In this document: positions 12,475 through 23,600 of the stretch, piece after piece
How the letters are laid out: each line of letters begins with the position of its first letter
Numbering within the stretch: position 1 is the stretch's first letter
Source of the DNA: Aquilaria yunnanensis
Taxonomy: Eukaryota > Streptophyta > Magnoliopsida > Malvales > Thymelaeaceae
Length of the DNA: 64,000 nucleotides
NCBI GenBank assembly: GCA_039654915.1
Contig: CM077600.1
Span: 29,199,992-29,263,991, forward strand
Reading direction: 5' to 3'
Position numbers and translations under genes: made by a program
The notes under the pieces: model-generated
Database searches by the model: none
What the model was told of the DNA's origin: nothing
Seen by the model: only the letters and a program-made list of their open reading frames with translations

Positions 12475-14015
12475 AAACAATAATGATTATTGATGAAAGA
12501 GAAAATTTTCATAAAACTAAAAAAAGAAAGGCAAGAACTGAGATAAAAAGTCAAAGTAAAGTTTTGGAACTAAGAGAGCAAAAACAAAAAAAAAATTAAG
12601 TATTAAAAGATAAACCGTGAAGACTAAAATTTTATTTTAGAAGATAAAAATAATATAAAAAAGTTAATAATATAAGACAAAAAGTAGAATTTCAATAACA
12701 AAAAATCAGGTTTAATGATTAATAAATAAAAAACAACAAAAAATGGTCTTTAAGCCAAGAGAGCAAATGTAAAGATTTCAAGAATTAAATGTTTAACCAT
12801 CAAATTAATAAATAAAAAAATAAATGAAAACATTGGCTAAAACGAATCAACTTGAACCATATAAAAAAAGTTGATAACTCATTGTAATTAAAGTTTTGTT
12901 TTAAAAATAATAATAATAATAAATCAACAAAAAAATGTTAAACAAAGTCACAATGGTTGATTAAAAAGCAAAGGAAATAAATAAACCATGATAATTAAGA
13001 GAACAAATAAAGAGGTTTGCTGACCTGTATATCATAGCAGATATTTTTTCTCAATAAATTTTAATAATAAATAAATAAATATTTATTATCAATAAATTTA
13101 TGAGGATCAATTAAAATTTTTATTTTTTTTTTAATTTGAGTTGGGCTCACTTCATGTTATATTTATATTTTTAAAATAATTAGTTATAATCAAAATATAA
13201 TACTATGAAACAAAAACACGGTATTTGCTTTGAAATAATGCATATTTTTTTGTTAATTAAAAAAAATTACTAAAAATTTTCATTTCTTATTAACTAAAAC
13301 TCTAAATTTTAGTCGATAAAAAATTTATTTAGAAAAATTTACTTTCAATTTTAACAATTGTGGACCAAAAATAGAACTTGAAGTAAACAATTGATATCAC
13401 AAAACTTAATCATTAATAATGATAAAAAATGACTGAAATATAAAACTATGTTTAATATATGTTAATCAATTAAAAGTCTAACCATTAACTTAATAAAAAT
13501 AAAAATAAAAATAAAATGAAAAATTGACTAAAGCCAAATTAACCAGAACCATGTCAAAAGCATACAAATTATAATAACTAAAGTTTCATTTTAGAAAAAG
13601 AATAATAAAAAATTAATAAATAAAGTTAGGATCAAGACAAAAAAAAACTTTAGGTATTAAGGTTTTAACAATTGACTTAATAAATATAAAAAATAATTTA
13701 AATAAAAAATAAATAAATTATTATCACCAATATCTTACTTTAAAAAATAGTAAATAAAATAACAAAACAAAAATTAAGGACCAAGAGAGTAAGTAGAAAA
13801 TATAGTTAAATAGTTATAAAATTTAGAGATAAAAATGTACCTCATAACCTAAAATAAAAGGATTAAAAAGTTAGACATTGAAACTACGCTTTGATTAAAA
13901 TAGAATGCAAAATAGACAGAAACAAAAAAAAATTGTAACATTGGTTCTTAAAAAAAAAAAAAGGCTAGCATCTTGCAAAAAAAGTATTAAACTGAAAAAG
14001 AGCAAATCGCATAAA
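12475..14015 (+). repeat. A-rich low-complexity tract
   Basis: About 1.5 kb of A-dominated sequence with weak internal repetition (AATAAATAAAAA, AACTAAAGTTT, GAGAGCAAAT-type words). No gene is visible. With the T-rich block at 10020-10790 it brackets the island at 10860-12470, but the two tracts only resemble each other in composition. Confidence 0.5.
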
Positions 14016-14020
14016 TAATA

Positions 14021-14307
14021 CTCTCTCCGTCATAATTTACTTAAAATGTAATTTTTTTTTTTAAGTTCCAAAAGATTGAAACGTTTCCTCTTTTGAAAAA
14101 GTTTAAACAATTAAATTATCATTTTACACAAAACCCAATAAAGACTATTTTTTTAATCTCCACTCAATCTTTCACTGCACAAAATTAAAAAAAAAAAAAT
14201 TTAAAATCATTATTTAAACTTTTACTACATAAAAAAATAACATAAATTACATACACTTTAATCTCCGTGACCAGATAAACATTTTAACTAAAATAGGATG
14301 AAAATAA
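14021..14307. mobile_element. Stowaway-type MITE, copy 1 (degraded right end)
   Basis: It begins TA then CTCTCTCCGTCATAATTTAC and carries the same interior as the copy at 16132: TTGAAACGTTTCCTCTTTTG, CACTCAATCT, AAATTACATACAC and TTAATCTCCGTG in order. The right terminal inverted repeat is badly decayed. Confidence 0.75.
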
Positions 14308-14568
14308 TAATAAAAAAGAGAGAGCAACGAGAAAAAAAATTTCTCGTGGAACTATAAATGAACAGTAAAACCCCTTTATCTTTTCGGAATATAGTAGGTA
14401 ATTTAATCTTAACGAGATGGGTTGCCATGTGGGAGCATTTAATTGCCAGGCAGGCAGTGTGGGCCAGGGGTGATGAGGTATAGCTGTAGGAGTGTCAGGG
14501 CTGAGGGATGATCAAAGCCGCCCGCCAGTTAAAGTACATTTTGCAAATGTCATTGCTGACTGCTGAGG

Positions 14569-14601
14569 CGTCACATTCACATTACGTTATGGCCAGTGAC
14601 G
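14569..14601. promoter_or_regulatory. Pair of TGACG (as-1-like) motifs upstream of NIMIN
   Basis: CGTCA at 14569-14573 and TGACG at 14597-14601 lie about 320-350 bp upstream of the NIMIN start codon. TGA-class bZIP factors bind such motifs in salicylate-responsive promoters, and NIMIN genes are known salicylate-induced genes. The regulatory role here is inference from motif and gene identity. Confidence 0.45.
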
Positions 14602-14739
14602 CAATGAATTGAACGGTTCGTTCCTTGAAACCAACCTTTTATTTATTAGTACAGTACGTATCCAGTCCAGACGATCTCGGGGGCATTATTGTCTTCTCAA
14701 CGAGTCTTGGTTCGTCAAAGACTTGGTCGATTCGTCTAT

Positions 14740-14747
14740 CCTATATA
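14740..14747 (+). promoter_or_regulatory. TATA-like box of the NIMIN gene
   Basis: CTATATAG-type sequence lies about 175 bp upstream of the ATG at 14921, between the TGACG motifs and the coding region. A TATA box is the natural reading, with a 5' leader of about 140 bp. Confidence 0.4.
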
Positions 14748-14920
14748 GTCAATTCAATGCTCAAGGTTCTACCCGTCGAAAACTATCAACTTCTCCACGT
14801 TTCTCTTTTAACCCCCTTCAGAAATTCTATCAACGCGTAATGAATTTTTGGCCGATTTCAGTTCATCCACGGATTTAGATACTTGAGTTCTCTTTCCCCC
14901 CGCCCTGGGACTTGGGTGAC

Positions 14921-15274
14921 ATGGAGAATGAAAAGAAACGAACGAAAATGGACAAGGAACATGCAACAGAAGATGAGGCTGAAGAAGAAAGGATTGAGAA
15001 TTTCTTTGCCTTGGTTAGGAGCACCAAGGAGGTGCGTGATTGGCTCAGGTTCAATGTAGCAAAGGAGACGGATCAGAAGGAGAAGCAGGACGCTGCTGCT
15101 GCAGGGTGGCGCCCAACCTTCCAGGCAGAAGATTTCATGGAGGAGTCCAACAAGTCATGGACGCAGGCAGGCGCAGGCCCTTCAAAGCCGGAGCAGGAAC
15201 AAAAAGAGCCACAAGGGGAAGAAAACAAACAAAAAGGGCAAGCTAGTGGCTTGGACCTCAATCTTTCTCTGTAG
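14921..15274 (+). CDS. NIMIN-family NPR1-interacting protein
   Basis: This intronless gene encodes 117 residues. The first ATG is at 14921; an in-frame TTG at 14912 is not needed. The N-terminus is charged and acidic. Residues 25-33 (IENFFALVR) match the paired-phenylalanine segment with which NIMIN proteins bind NPR1, and PTFQAEDF at 64-71 carries the EDF motif. The last seven residues, LDLNLSL, are a classic LxLxL EAR repression motif. NIMIN proteins are small nuclear proteins that bind NPR1 and dampen salicylate-dependent PR gene expression by recruiting co-repressors through the EAR motif. Length, motif order and the missing intron all fit the family. Having both FF and EDF segments suggests a NIMIN1-like arrangement, but the subtype is not certain. 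TGACG motifs upstream fit salicylate regulation. Confidence 0.88.
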   Translation: MENEKKRTKMDKEHATEDEAEEERIENFFALVRSTKEVRDWLRFNVAKETDQKEKQDAAAAGWRPTFQAEDFMEESNKSWTQAGAGPSKPEQEQKEPQGEENKQKGQASGLDLNLSL

Positions 15275-15938
15275 TTGGAGTAAGTAATGATTAATGGAGG
15301 CCCCGTGGAGCTAATCTTTATGTTTCTTTTCTCATGCATTTCGAAGAGAACTGGAAAAAGGGTTATGAATAACATGAATTTTAGTCAGGCACTGTTGTTG
15401 TCAATTTTGAATGTCCTTAAAGTATGATGTTAAATGAAAAAAAGATTACATGGAATTTGATAACCTAAGAGCTAAGAGTTGAAGTAGTCAAGTGATGAGC
15501 AGTTCCAACTACTAAATGATAGACAACCAAAAGAGAAATTTTCCCAAAGTTAGTGATTAACTTGCAAATTTTGCTAATATCTTTCTCGACTTTCAAGTGA
15601 ACTGGATTATAATTAGTGATCTAGAAGAACTCGACAAGGCAATTTGGAAGGTTGTGATTTTCTCCATTCCACAAGCACTGGCTTTTCTAATAGCAAATAG
15701 AATGGCTTGGATTTCAGCACTCAACAAGAAAAATCCTGAGTCATTGGAGAAAATGGATCTTGATAAGACTGGACAATTGGCCTTTTACTTGATAAAAGAT
15801 CCCAATCACCATCAATTTGAAATATGAGGGGGAGATGAAGAACAACAATTCATCTAACATTTAGCATGCAAAGGAGCTCGAAGTTGCAATGACTTGCAAA
15901 TGTGAATTTTATGGAGTCAGGCCACCTGGATCTCTTGT
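15275..15938. other. NIMIN 3' flank with an unassigned ORF
   Basis: After the stop, the first 200 bp probably hold the 3' UTR. An open frame at 15597-15827 (about 76 codons, no ATG at its start, internal ATG near 15702) encodes a non-repetitive peptide ending KDPNHHQFEI. I do not recognise it. It could be a gene fragment. Confidence 0.3.
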
Positions 15939-16129
15939 ACTCCCTTTATTTTACAATATTTGGTCTCTATTCTTTTTTTGGCAATTTTAAAATAGTTATC
16001 CTCTTTTTATCTTTCCAAATAAAGTAAATTTTTTATTATTTTATATATATATCATTTATTGAAAGGAGAGAAAGTTGAAAAAATTAAATAGTGAAAGTAC
16101 GTAGGACCCATTAAAAGTACAAAAATTGG
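15939..16129. mobile_element. MITE-like fragment
   Basis: It starts TACTCCCTTTATTTTACAAT, a Stowaway-like terminus, and is interrupted at 16130 by the full MITE that follows. A matching right terminus was not found with confidence. Confidence 0.35.
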
Positions 16130-16131
16130 TA

Positions 16132-16424
16132 CTACCTCCGTCCCAGTTTACTTGAAATATATTTCTTTTTGGGAAGTCCCAAAAAGGTTGAAACGTTTCC
16201 TCTTTTGGAAAAGTCTAAACAATTAAATAATCCTTTTATACAAAACTCAATAAAGATTCTTTTTTTAATATCCACTCAATCTCTCACTGCACAAAACCCA
16301 AAAAAGAATCTTTTCTTTTTCAATCATTATTTAAACTTTTACTACATAAAAAATTAACTCAAATTACATACACCTTAATCTCCGTGCCCAGTCAAATGTT
16401 TCATCTAATTTGGGACGGAGGTAG
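16132..16424. mobile_element. Stowaway MITE, complete copy (293 bp)
   Basis: The ends are CTACCTCCGTCCCA and its inverse TGGGACGGAGGTAG, flanked on both sides by TA (16130-16131 and 16425-16426). Size, termini and TA target duplication are those of Stowaway (Tc1/mariner-derived) MITEs. Related copies lie at 14021-14307 and 26712-26870. Confidence 0.93.
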
Positions 16425-16426
16425 TA

Positions 16427-17540
16427 ACTTTTTTCAGAAGAGTATATATACTTTATATAAAAATAAATAAACTAATAGTTTTATATTAAGAGAAAAAAGT
16501 AAAAAGTAAAAAAGTCTTAATTTACGTGTATTATTAAAAAAAAGACAGGTTTTATGATAGAGAGGAACTACAAAAGAGTCCTTATTATAAATCACCTGCT
16601 TGGTTTTTGTAGAAGTGTTTTGAAATACTTTATAACCAATTTACATGCCTGGTATTGTCTTGGGATTTCAAGTTATATTGAGTATAAAAAAATAATACTA
16701 CTATTATATAGATATTAAGTATTCAAAAAATAATTAAAATGTATCAGAAACTATTGGAAATTACTTTTAAAAAAAATATAAAAGTGATATTCTCTTAGCT
16801 CCAAAATTCTTAAAGCACTAGATTATATATCTAGCATTGTCATGTGTTCCAAAGTTGTATTGTGTATAAAAAAAAATACATATTACAAATATTATCAATA
16901 AGAAAATTAATACTATCAAAACAACAATAAAAAAAAATACAATTCATCATAACATGATATCCAACAATGTCTAGCGTCGAACATTTATTTTGAAGATAAT
17001 AATAATTCAAGTCGACAAACAATCGTTCTCTATGGTGAGTCTTGATTCAACACATTAGAATAATGATTTGTATATAAAGATGTATTATTGTAATCTGTGA
17101 ATGTGAAGAAGACTAAATAAGAAATTTTTTGTAAGAAAACTATAACCTATGTGGACACTCAATAAAATTTACAAGTAGTGATAAGAGATTTGTGATAGCG
17201 GCCATGAAATTATTATAGAGTTTCATATTGTTGAAACTTAAAAAATGATTGGGTTAATGAAATAGTGGTTATTATAGAGAGTACATGAAAAGTTAATGAT
17301 GAAGATGAAAAAAAGAAAAGAAAAATAGGTTTGAACACAATCAATGTGCATGGTAGGAATATAGTAAGAAAAACAATATTTGTGGAGAAATAGTGGATAA
17401 CATTTGTTATGTTCAAAGTGTTGTTTACGGTATCATGAGAAAAAAATAAGAAAGATACGATGGTGCTAAAGAATAAAATGCCTAAATAAGTGTTGGTATT
17501 AATATACACGTTAAATAGTAAAACACGCATATACATTTCC
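16427..17540. other. AT-rich spacer, nothing recognised
   Basis: The longest ORF (17213-17542, minus) encodes a low-complexity hydrophobic peptide in AT-rich DNA and is not credible as a gene. No repeats with clear ends were found. Confidence 0.4.
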
Positions 17541-18840
17541 AAATACTGGTATTTTACGATAAGTAAAGCACTTTTTTTTTCATTTTGACTTATTTAATTT
17601 AAAACCAATTGGTCTTTATTGTTGATTTTTCTTAAAGTTGGTACAAAATTTTATAAATAATTACTCATACCTTTCCATAAAGGGTGATATATTTTTCTGA
17701 GTACAGAGATTAAAGTATGTTTTGGGTTATGTGTATTAAAAGTTTAAATGATGATTAAAAAATTTTCTTTTGAAGTTTTGAGCAATGAGAGTTTTAATGA
17801 AGATTAAAATGACAAATATTCATTTTGAGGTTTTGTGGAATGAGAATTTAAATGATTGTAATAAGGTAAATTGAATGTTAGAATTTTTCTAGAAAAGAAA
17901 AACGCTTCATCATTTTTTGGGACGGCTAAAAAAGCAATACATTTCTTTTTTCTTTTTTTAAGATGGGAGGAGTAATTAATTTCTAAAATTCCTTCATTCT
18001 AAGTAATGATTAAATAGATAGAATATGGCGCAACTTTGAGCCAAGCCTTATTAAAAACACGAATGGGCTATAAGTACAACCATTAAAAGTAATGAAATGA
18101 AAAAATAAAAATAAATGGACCTAAAATGTAAAATTGGCTGAAAAAGTTAAAGGGGAAATTAGGCAAATAAGTCAATGTAAGATCCAATCCAAATACTGGT
18201 ATTTTACGATAAGTAAAGCACTTTTTTTTTTCATTTTGACTTATTTAATTTAAAACCAATTGGTCTTTATCGTTGATTTTTCTTAAAGTTGGTACAAAAT
18301 TTTATAAATAATTACTCATACCTTTTCATAAAGGGTGATATATTTTTTTGAGTACAGAGATTAAAGTATGTTTTGGGTTATGTGTATTAAAAGTTTAAAT
18401 GATGATTAAAAAATTTTCTTTTGAAGTTTTGAGCAATGAGAGTTTTAATGAAGATTAAAATGAAAAATATTTATTTTGAGGTTTTGTGGGATGAGAATTT
18501 AAATGATTGTAATAAGGTAAATTGAATGTTAGAATCTTTCTAGAAAAGAAAAACGCTTCATCATTTTTGGGACGGCTAAAAAAGCAATACATTTCTTCTT
18601 CTTTTTTTTAAGATGGAAGGAGTAATTAATTTCTAAAATTCCTTCATTCTAAGTAATGATTAAATAGATAGAATATGGCGCAACTTTGAGCCAAGCCTTA
18701 TTAAAAACACAAATGGGCTATAAGTACAACCATTAAAAGTAATGAAATGAAAAAATAAAAATAAATGGACCTAAAATGTAAAATTGGCTGAAAAAGTTAA
18801 AGGGGAAATTAGGCAAATAAGTCAATGTAAGACCCAATCC
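17541..18840 (+). repeat. Near-identical 650-bp tandem duplication
   Basis: Unit 1 is 17541-18190 and unit 2 is 18191-18840. Both begin AAATACTGGTATTTTACG and both end CCAATCC, and they differ only at scattered bases and a T-run. The unit includes GACGGCTAAAAAAGCAATAC and an internal MITE-like GGAGTAATTAATTT. The high identity means a recent event. Confidence 0.93.
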
Positions 18841-20258
18841 ATTATGCAAACTTGTGAGAAAGAGTAGAAATGTAGGAGTAAAGATGCAAACTGGTTAGGT
18901 TTAGGTCAGATTTAGCTAATCTCAAACCCTTCTCACAAGCAATTAGGTTCAGGTAGGTAGGCAAACAGGTTCCACTTGCCAACCCATTTAAGAATATGTT
19001 TAATTTATTTAGATTTCTTTTTTATATTTTTAAGTATATTGTTAAAAAAATGTTTATATTTACAATTAATTATATTGAAATAAAATCATATTTTAAATAA
19101 TTAATATTCTAATTTGATAGGAGTGTTATCCACATGGCTTTGCTGATAGATTCAGGTTCAAATAGTCGGGGTTCAGGGAAAGTAAAAGTGGGTAGGGTAT
19201 TTTTTTACATCTTTATGTGGAATACTGAAATTGGGAACTTTGAAAGGTTAGGGTGTAGGTGGAATGTGGATGAGAGGCAAGGAACCGAGGTGTTAATTTT
19301 CCATATTCATATAAAATGTTTTTTTTTTTTTGCCTAGAGAGATTTTTAACGGGTCTTTCTCTCTTCCTTTCACCCTCTTGCCTATTTCTATCGCATTTTG
19401 GGTAGAAGGGTTGTTGCCATGAGCCGGATGAATTTTCTAGTGTCAAACTGCCGCATAGATGATTTTTCCAAGATATGTATGTTTTTCAGCGACGGTTTCC
19501 TGGAAATTCGATTTTCTTGGCTTAATCGGTTCATTTTTCTCTCTTTTGTGATTCTCTCTAAAGTCATTTATCTGAAATCGCAACCTTTTTTCTAGATCGG
19601 GATTAAAACCTTTAAGTGAATTTTATTTGTTCTTAAATCTTTCATTTGTAACATTATTTTCCTCCCTTCATTCTTCTCATCAACTTATTCGAGAGCCATT
19701 TGTTGGACACAACCAATAAATTTCTCTAGATCTTGTGTTAAAATTTTTAAAACCTATCTTTCTTGGTTTTTATATTTTCGGTTTGTAGATTTGTCTTGGG
19801 AATGTTAGAACCCTTAATTTTTTGTTTCTCTTTCACCAACTTTGGTTGATTATGGGTCATTGTTTGAAAAACCAAAGTGATTTTCGTGAATCAGTGTTTG
19901 AAATTGAAAGTTCCAAGCCTAAATTTTTTTGGTTTTGTTTTTCACATTTTCCATTGCTTTCAAGTTTGGATGTTCTTGTTTTTGTTGACTTGCACATATG
20001 AAATTACTTATTGAGCTTAGTTATGTTTTACCAAAGATTTACATATGTGATCTTACAAATTTTTATTGTCTCATCTTTATGTCTATCATTTTCATTCTGC
20101 CCTCGGGTGCATCATTCATCCTCGTCATTGTCATCATCATCATTTAGGAGTTGTTTCGGTTGTTCTTGTTTATTGGCTAAAAGTTTGATCAAATAATTGC
20201 TAGTTTTCATCAAGTTTGATTTGTAAAGTTCACATGTTAATTCCTTGCCATGGTTCAG
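18841..20258. other. Spacer with possible 5' gene region
   Basis: Sequence from about 19330 to 20250 is T-rich but not low-complexity. It contains pyrimidine-rich, UTR-like runs (CTTTCTCTCTTCC near 19357) and could be the 5' part or introns of the candidate transcript whose exons are noted at 20259 and 20697. No convincing start codon could be chosen. Confidence 0.25.
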
Positions 20259-20375
20259 GTCGTTGGTGCTTATGCGTTGATAAGGGATGTATTTGCTCTT
20301 GCTGAAAAGATACAGAGCTTCATGCAAAAAGTTATTGCAAAAACCCATACCATATTAAAAACTAAAGTGCAATAG
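20259..20375 (+). other. Candidate exon of an unrecognised gene
   Basis: After an acceptor-like TGGTTCAG, an open frame of 38 codons begins VVGAYALIRDVFALAEKIQ, has a helical, non-repetitive composition, and ends at TAG (20373-20375). The TAG is directly followed by GTAAAT. This looks more like protein than the surrounding AT-rich DNA, but the family is unknown. Confidence 0.25.
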
Positions 20376-20696
20376 GTAAATTGGAGGGAAATTGTTTATA
20401 AGAAATTAGAGTTTTACCTAATCCTTTTTCTTGTTAAGCAATATACCAAACATTTTTTCCTATTTTATATTTTAAAAAATACAAATAAAAATCTTTAGGT
20501 GGGGGAGGGGCAAGGGACTTGACAGAACCAAATAACCATGTACTTGGAAGTTTTGGAATAAAAAAAATTTTAGTTAGGATTATGAATATATATGTGCATT
20601 TCATTGAATGTAGTGAATGTATTGTTGTCTCTTTAATTAGTAACATTTGAATTGGAATTAAAAGACTTACAATTTTATGGTGGCCCTAAAATGCAG

Positions 20697-20810
20697 GCAT
20701 TGAATGTCCAGGCTACTTCGAAGCAAAAACTTCCCATTTTTCTGCAAGGCAGAAGAAAACCATTGAAGTGCAAAGATAGAGATGGCTTTATGGTAACAGA
20801 GGATCAATGA
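20697..20810 (+). other. Candidate last exon of an unrecognised gene
   Basis: After an acceptor AATGCAG there are 37 sense codons and a TGA. The peptide begins ALNVQATSKQKLPIFLQG and is followed by basic residues. If phase 0 is kept it could follow a shortened form of the exon at 20259. The family is not recognised, and it may be a decayed gene. Confidence 0.22.
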
Positions 20811-21272
20811 AAAGATATAAGCAACTAGTTGTCACTATAAAGATGATAGAGATGCACTCATTTATTATTAGAGAAACGAAGCTCTGGCTGTTGCACTCAA
20901 AATGTTATGTGATACGGTTTGTGATTAACTGCTTATATTATTCATTCATCCCAAATTTAAGGCTTAAATTATGTAATTTTTTATTCAATTTCATTTGTTA
21001 CAGATAGTTTTAAGGCTTAGATTGTGTAATTTATTTAATTTCATTTTATATAGATAGTAAGTCAACTGTTTTCATGAGCAGATTGTCAACAGTTTTGGTC
21101 ATTAATTTAATTCCTTGTAAGGGGCGATGGTTTAGGGACTTGAATGGCTAGGGGGTAAAATCAGTATGAAGTTTTAAAAAATCAAATTTTCTTTCCTTAC
21201 ATATAAAAAATACCACATGTCAAGTTATAGTTACACTAATAAGTGAAAAGTCTTTATTTCTCCTTAAGTGTA

Positions 21273-21321
<49 letters not shown>

Positions 21322-21906
21322 GATTATATAATAGATTCTGACTAAGTCATATACTCCACAAAGTCATCAAGAGCTGATCACTAGTCTATGATTGCCGTGA
21401 ATGATAATCATAAAGATTTCGGGTGAACCAAGAAATAAAATTATCGTTAATACTCGGTTGGTATACCCTTGGTATCCTGGACCAGACCTCTTTACAATCT
21501 AGTCAGTGAAGGAAGAGATAAGCTATATCTTCATTTGCTGATAAACATCGAAGGCTTGAAACATCGAGAGTAATACTTTTCTTCAAGAGTTTAATTTGGG
21601 TTTTGAGGTCTTATATTTGAAAGGAATATTAGAAGCCCATAATCTAAGTAATACTGTCCTTGAGAGTCCCTCGGCAAAATGGTCCAGCAAATTAACACTT
21701 GTATGCTTGATTCTAAGTTAAAAAAGAGTAAAAATTTAACACTATATATGTTTTTCTTTTATGATTTATCAATTTTACTCCCTTATATATTATTCCATAA
21801 AAAATGAATTATATACAGTCATATACCGTGAGGTACAACAACAACACACTCGAGGCACATTGAAGTAAACAACTTCCTTTCAATATATTCTCTTTTCTTT
21901 CTCACA

Positions 21907-21946
<40 letters not shown>

Positions 21947-22418
21947 ACATTGAAGCAAGAGGTTTTTCCACCGTCCTCTGATCCCCTCTTCGTTATCAAT
22001 CTTGCTTGGTTCAAAATTAATTCTTTTGGTCATCGCCCTTATGAAACAGAGCAACAAACTTCAGAGGAAGAAGTTTATTAGGATTTGAAGTTTGCCATTT
22101 GATTATGTGAATTCTTTTATCACTGAAGAAATTGTTTAAAATTGAAATATGCATGGAATTTCTGAAGCAGTGCCTCTGTTGTTTGACTTGACAAGCCTCA
22201 TAAACTTTTTTTCTGAAAGATTATCCTTGGAGCAAATTCCCTTGTTTTTTTACAAGATACTACTTATTGCTCAATTCTCAAGCAATGCCTCAAATGCAAT
22301 TAAGTGTTTGTGTTTGGGAGATGTTGATACACCAAATTTGTTGGGCATTGATAGCATGGTACCATTCAATTTGAGGTTACATTGTTTGTTTGTTTGATGA
22401 AACCCAATTAGTCATTCA

Positions 22419-22468
<50 letters not shown>

Positions 22469-23090
22469 TGTTTTTACCATTTGCTAAGTGGGTGGGAAAT
22501 GACTACTCCATTTTTATTGTGCATCATTCAATTTCAAATGTGATTTTACACTAACCTGACTACACAATTATACATCTCTCTGTTAAAATACATACCTCAC
22601 ACACTACTTCGGGGATTAATTATATATGCGATCCACCAACCAACAGCTCTGAAAAACAAAGTATATATATTTATTTAGTCTTAGAATCTGATTAAATCCA
22701 AAGGGCATACTGCATTACTTGCTTGGATGATTTAACCAAAAAAAATCTAACAATTAAGAAGGCATTATTTGATTGGATTATGAATTGATATCACAAATTT
22801 ACTTACGCTAATTGTATTAAACTAAACTAACAGATGTTAATAACAAGCTCAGCAAAGTCCTTGAACAACAACAGTACACTGTAGAACTCCCGTGCTTAAA
22901 ATGATAAAATAAATCCCTTGGGTTCTACCTAACCTATTTTGAAGAAAAAAAAAAGAGAAAAAACTCTAACCCAAATAGGAAAAAAAATTACTTGAAAGAA
23001 ATAAAAAAAAAGAAATAAATTTGGTCATCGAACAAAAATCTTTGAGTTCCAACATAAAGAAAACTTTACGTTTTTTTTTTCTCTTCATAT
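20811..23090. other. Spacer with microsatellites
   Basis: No recognised gene. Three simple repeats stand out: (TA)n at 21280-21319, (CT)n at 21909-21943 and (AT)n at 22421-22464. An 82-codon ORF at 22149-22397 has normal-looking composition but no family resemblance I can name. Confidence 0.5.
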
Positions 23091-23099
23091 CAAATTGCT

Positions 23100-23600
23100 A
23101 ACGTACAACTTATAGGTCATGCTGCAAATTATAGGTTGGTAATTCAGCTCATTAGGACTCAACTACTTGGACCTATAAGCTATAATATGCTTCTCTTGCA
23201 TCAATACATATCCCAACTCTAAATCAGATGCATCTATGTAAATCAGAAAAGTCTTACTCAGATCTGGTAAAGCTAGAATGAGTGCAAAAATAAGTCACTT
23301 GTTAAGCTCTTATAAATTATCCTCATACCTAGTTCTCCATTCAAACTTTTGAACCTTCAGGCATTAAGTAAGCTACCCTAGAGAATTTTCTTTACAAATC
23401 TCCCATAATAGCCTGTTAAGCCAAGCCAAGAAGCTCCTAACTTTAGTAATTGTGGCTGGTCTCTTCCAATCAATCACTAATGTAATTTTGTTTGGGTCAA
23501 CTAATAACTTCTGGACATTTTTTTTATATTCAACTTCTAGAGCATTATGATATGCCCCATAAATAGTATTTCCTTGGCCCAAAATTGACACTTTGACAAC
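23100..23600 (-). pseudogene. Decayed Ty3/gypsy reverse transcriptase-RNase H fragment
   Basis: The minus-strand frame at 23591-23373 reads VDPNKITLVIDWKRPATIT, then KVRSFLAWLNR. This corresponds to the conserved 'DPxKvxavxxWxxPxtvxevRsFLG' region after the YLDD motif of plant Ty3/gypsy reverse transcriptases. Further along, across stop codons and frame changes, IYIDASDLELGYVLMQ-like residues recall the RNase H start (YTDAS...G.VLMQ). No LTRs or other pol domains flank it, so it is a short dead fragment. Confidence 0.8.

Noticed and set aside
10020..14015. T-rich and A-rich tracts as one long inverted repeat
   Set aside because: Reverse-complement comparison by eye shows similar composition but no consistent alignment.
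17213..17542. 109-codon minus ORF
   Set aside because: It is low-complexity and hydrophobic with runs of F and S, as expected from AT-rich DNA, and has no conserved motif.
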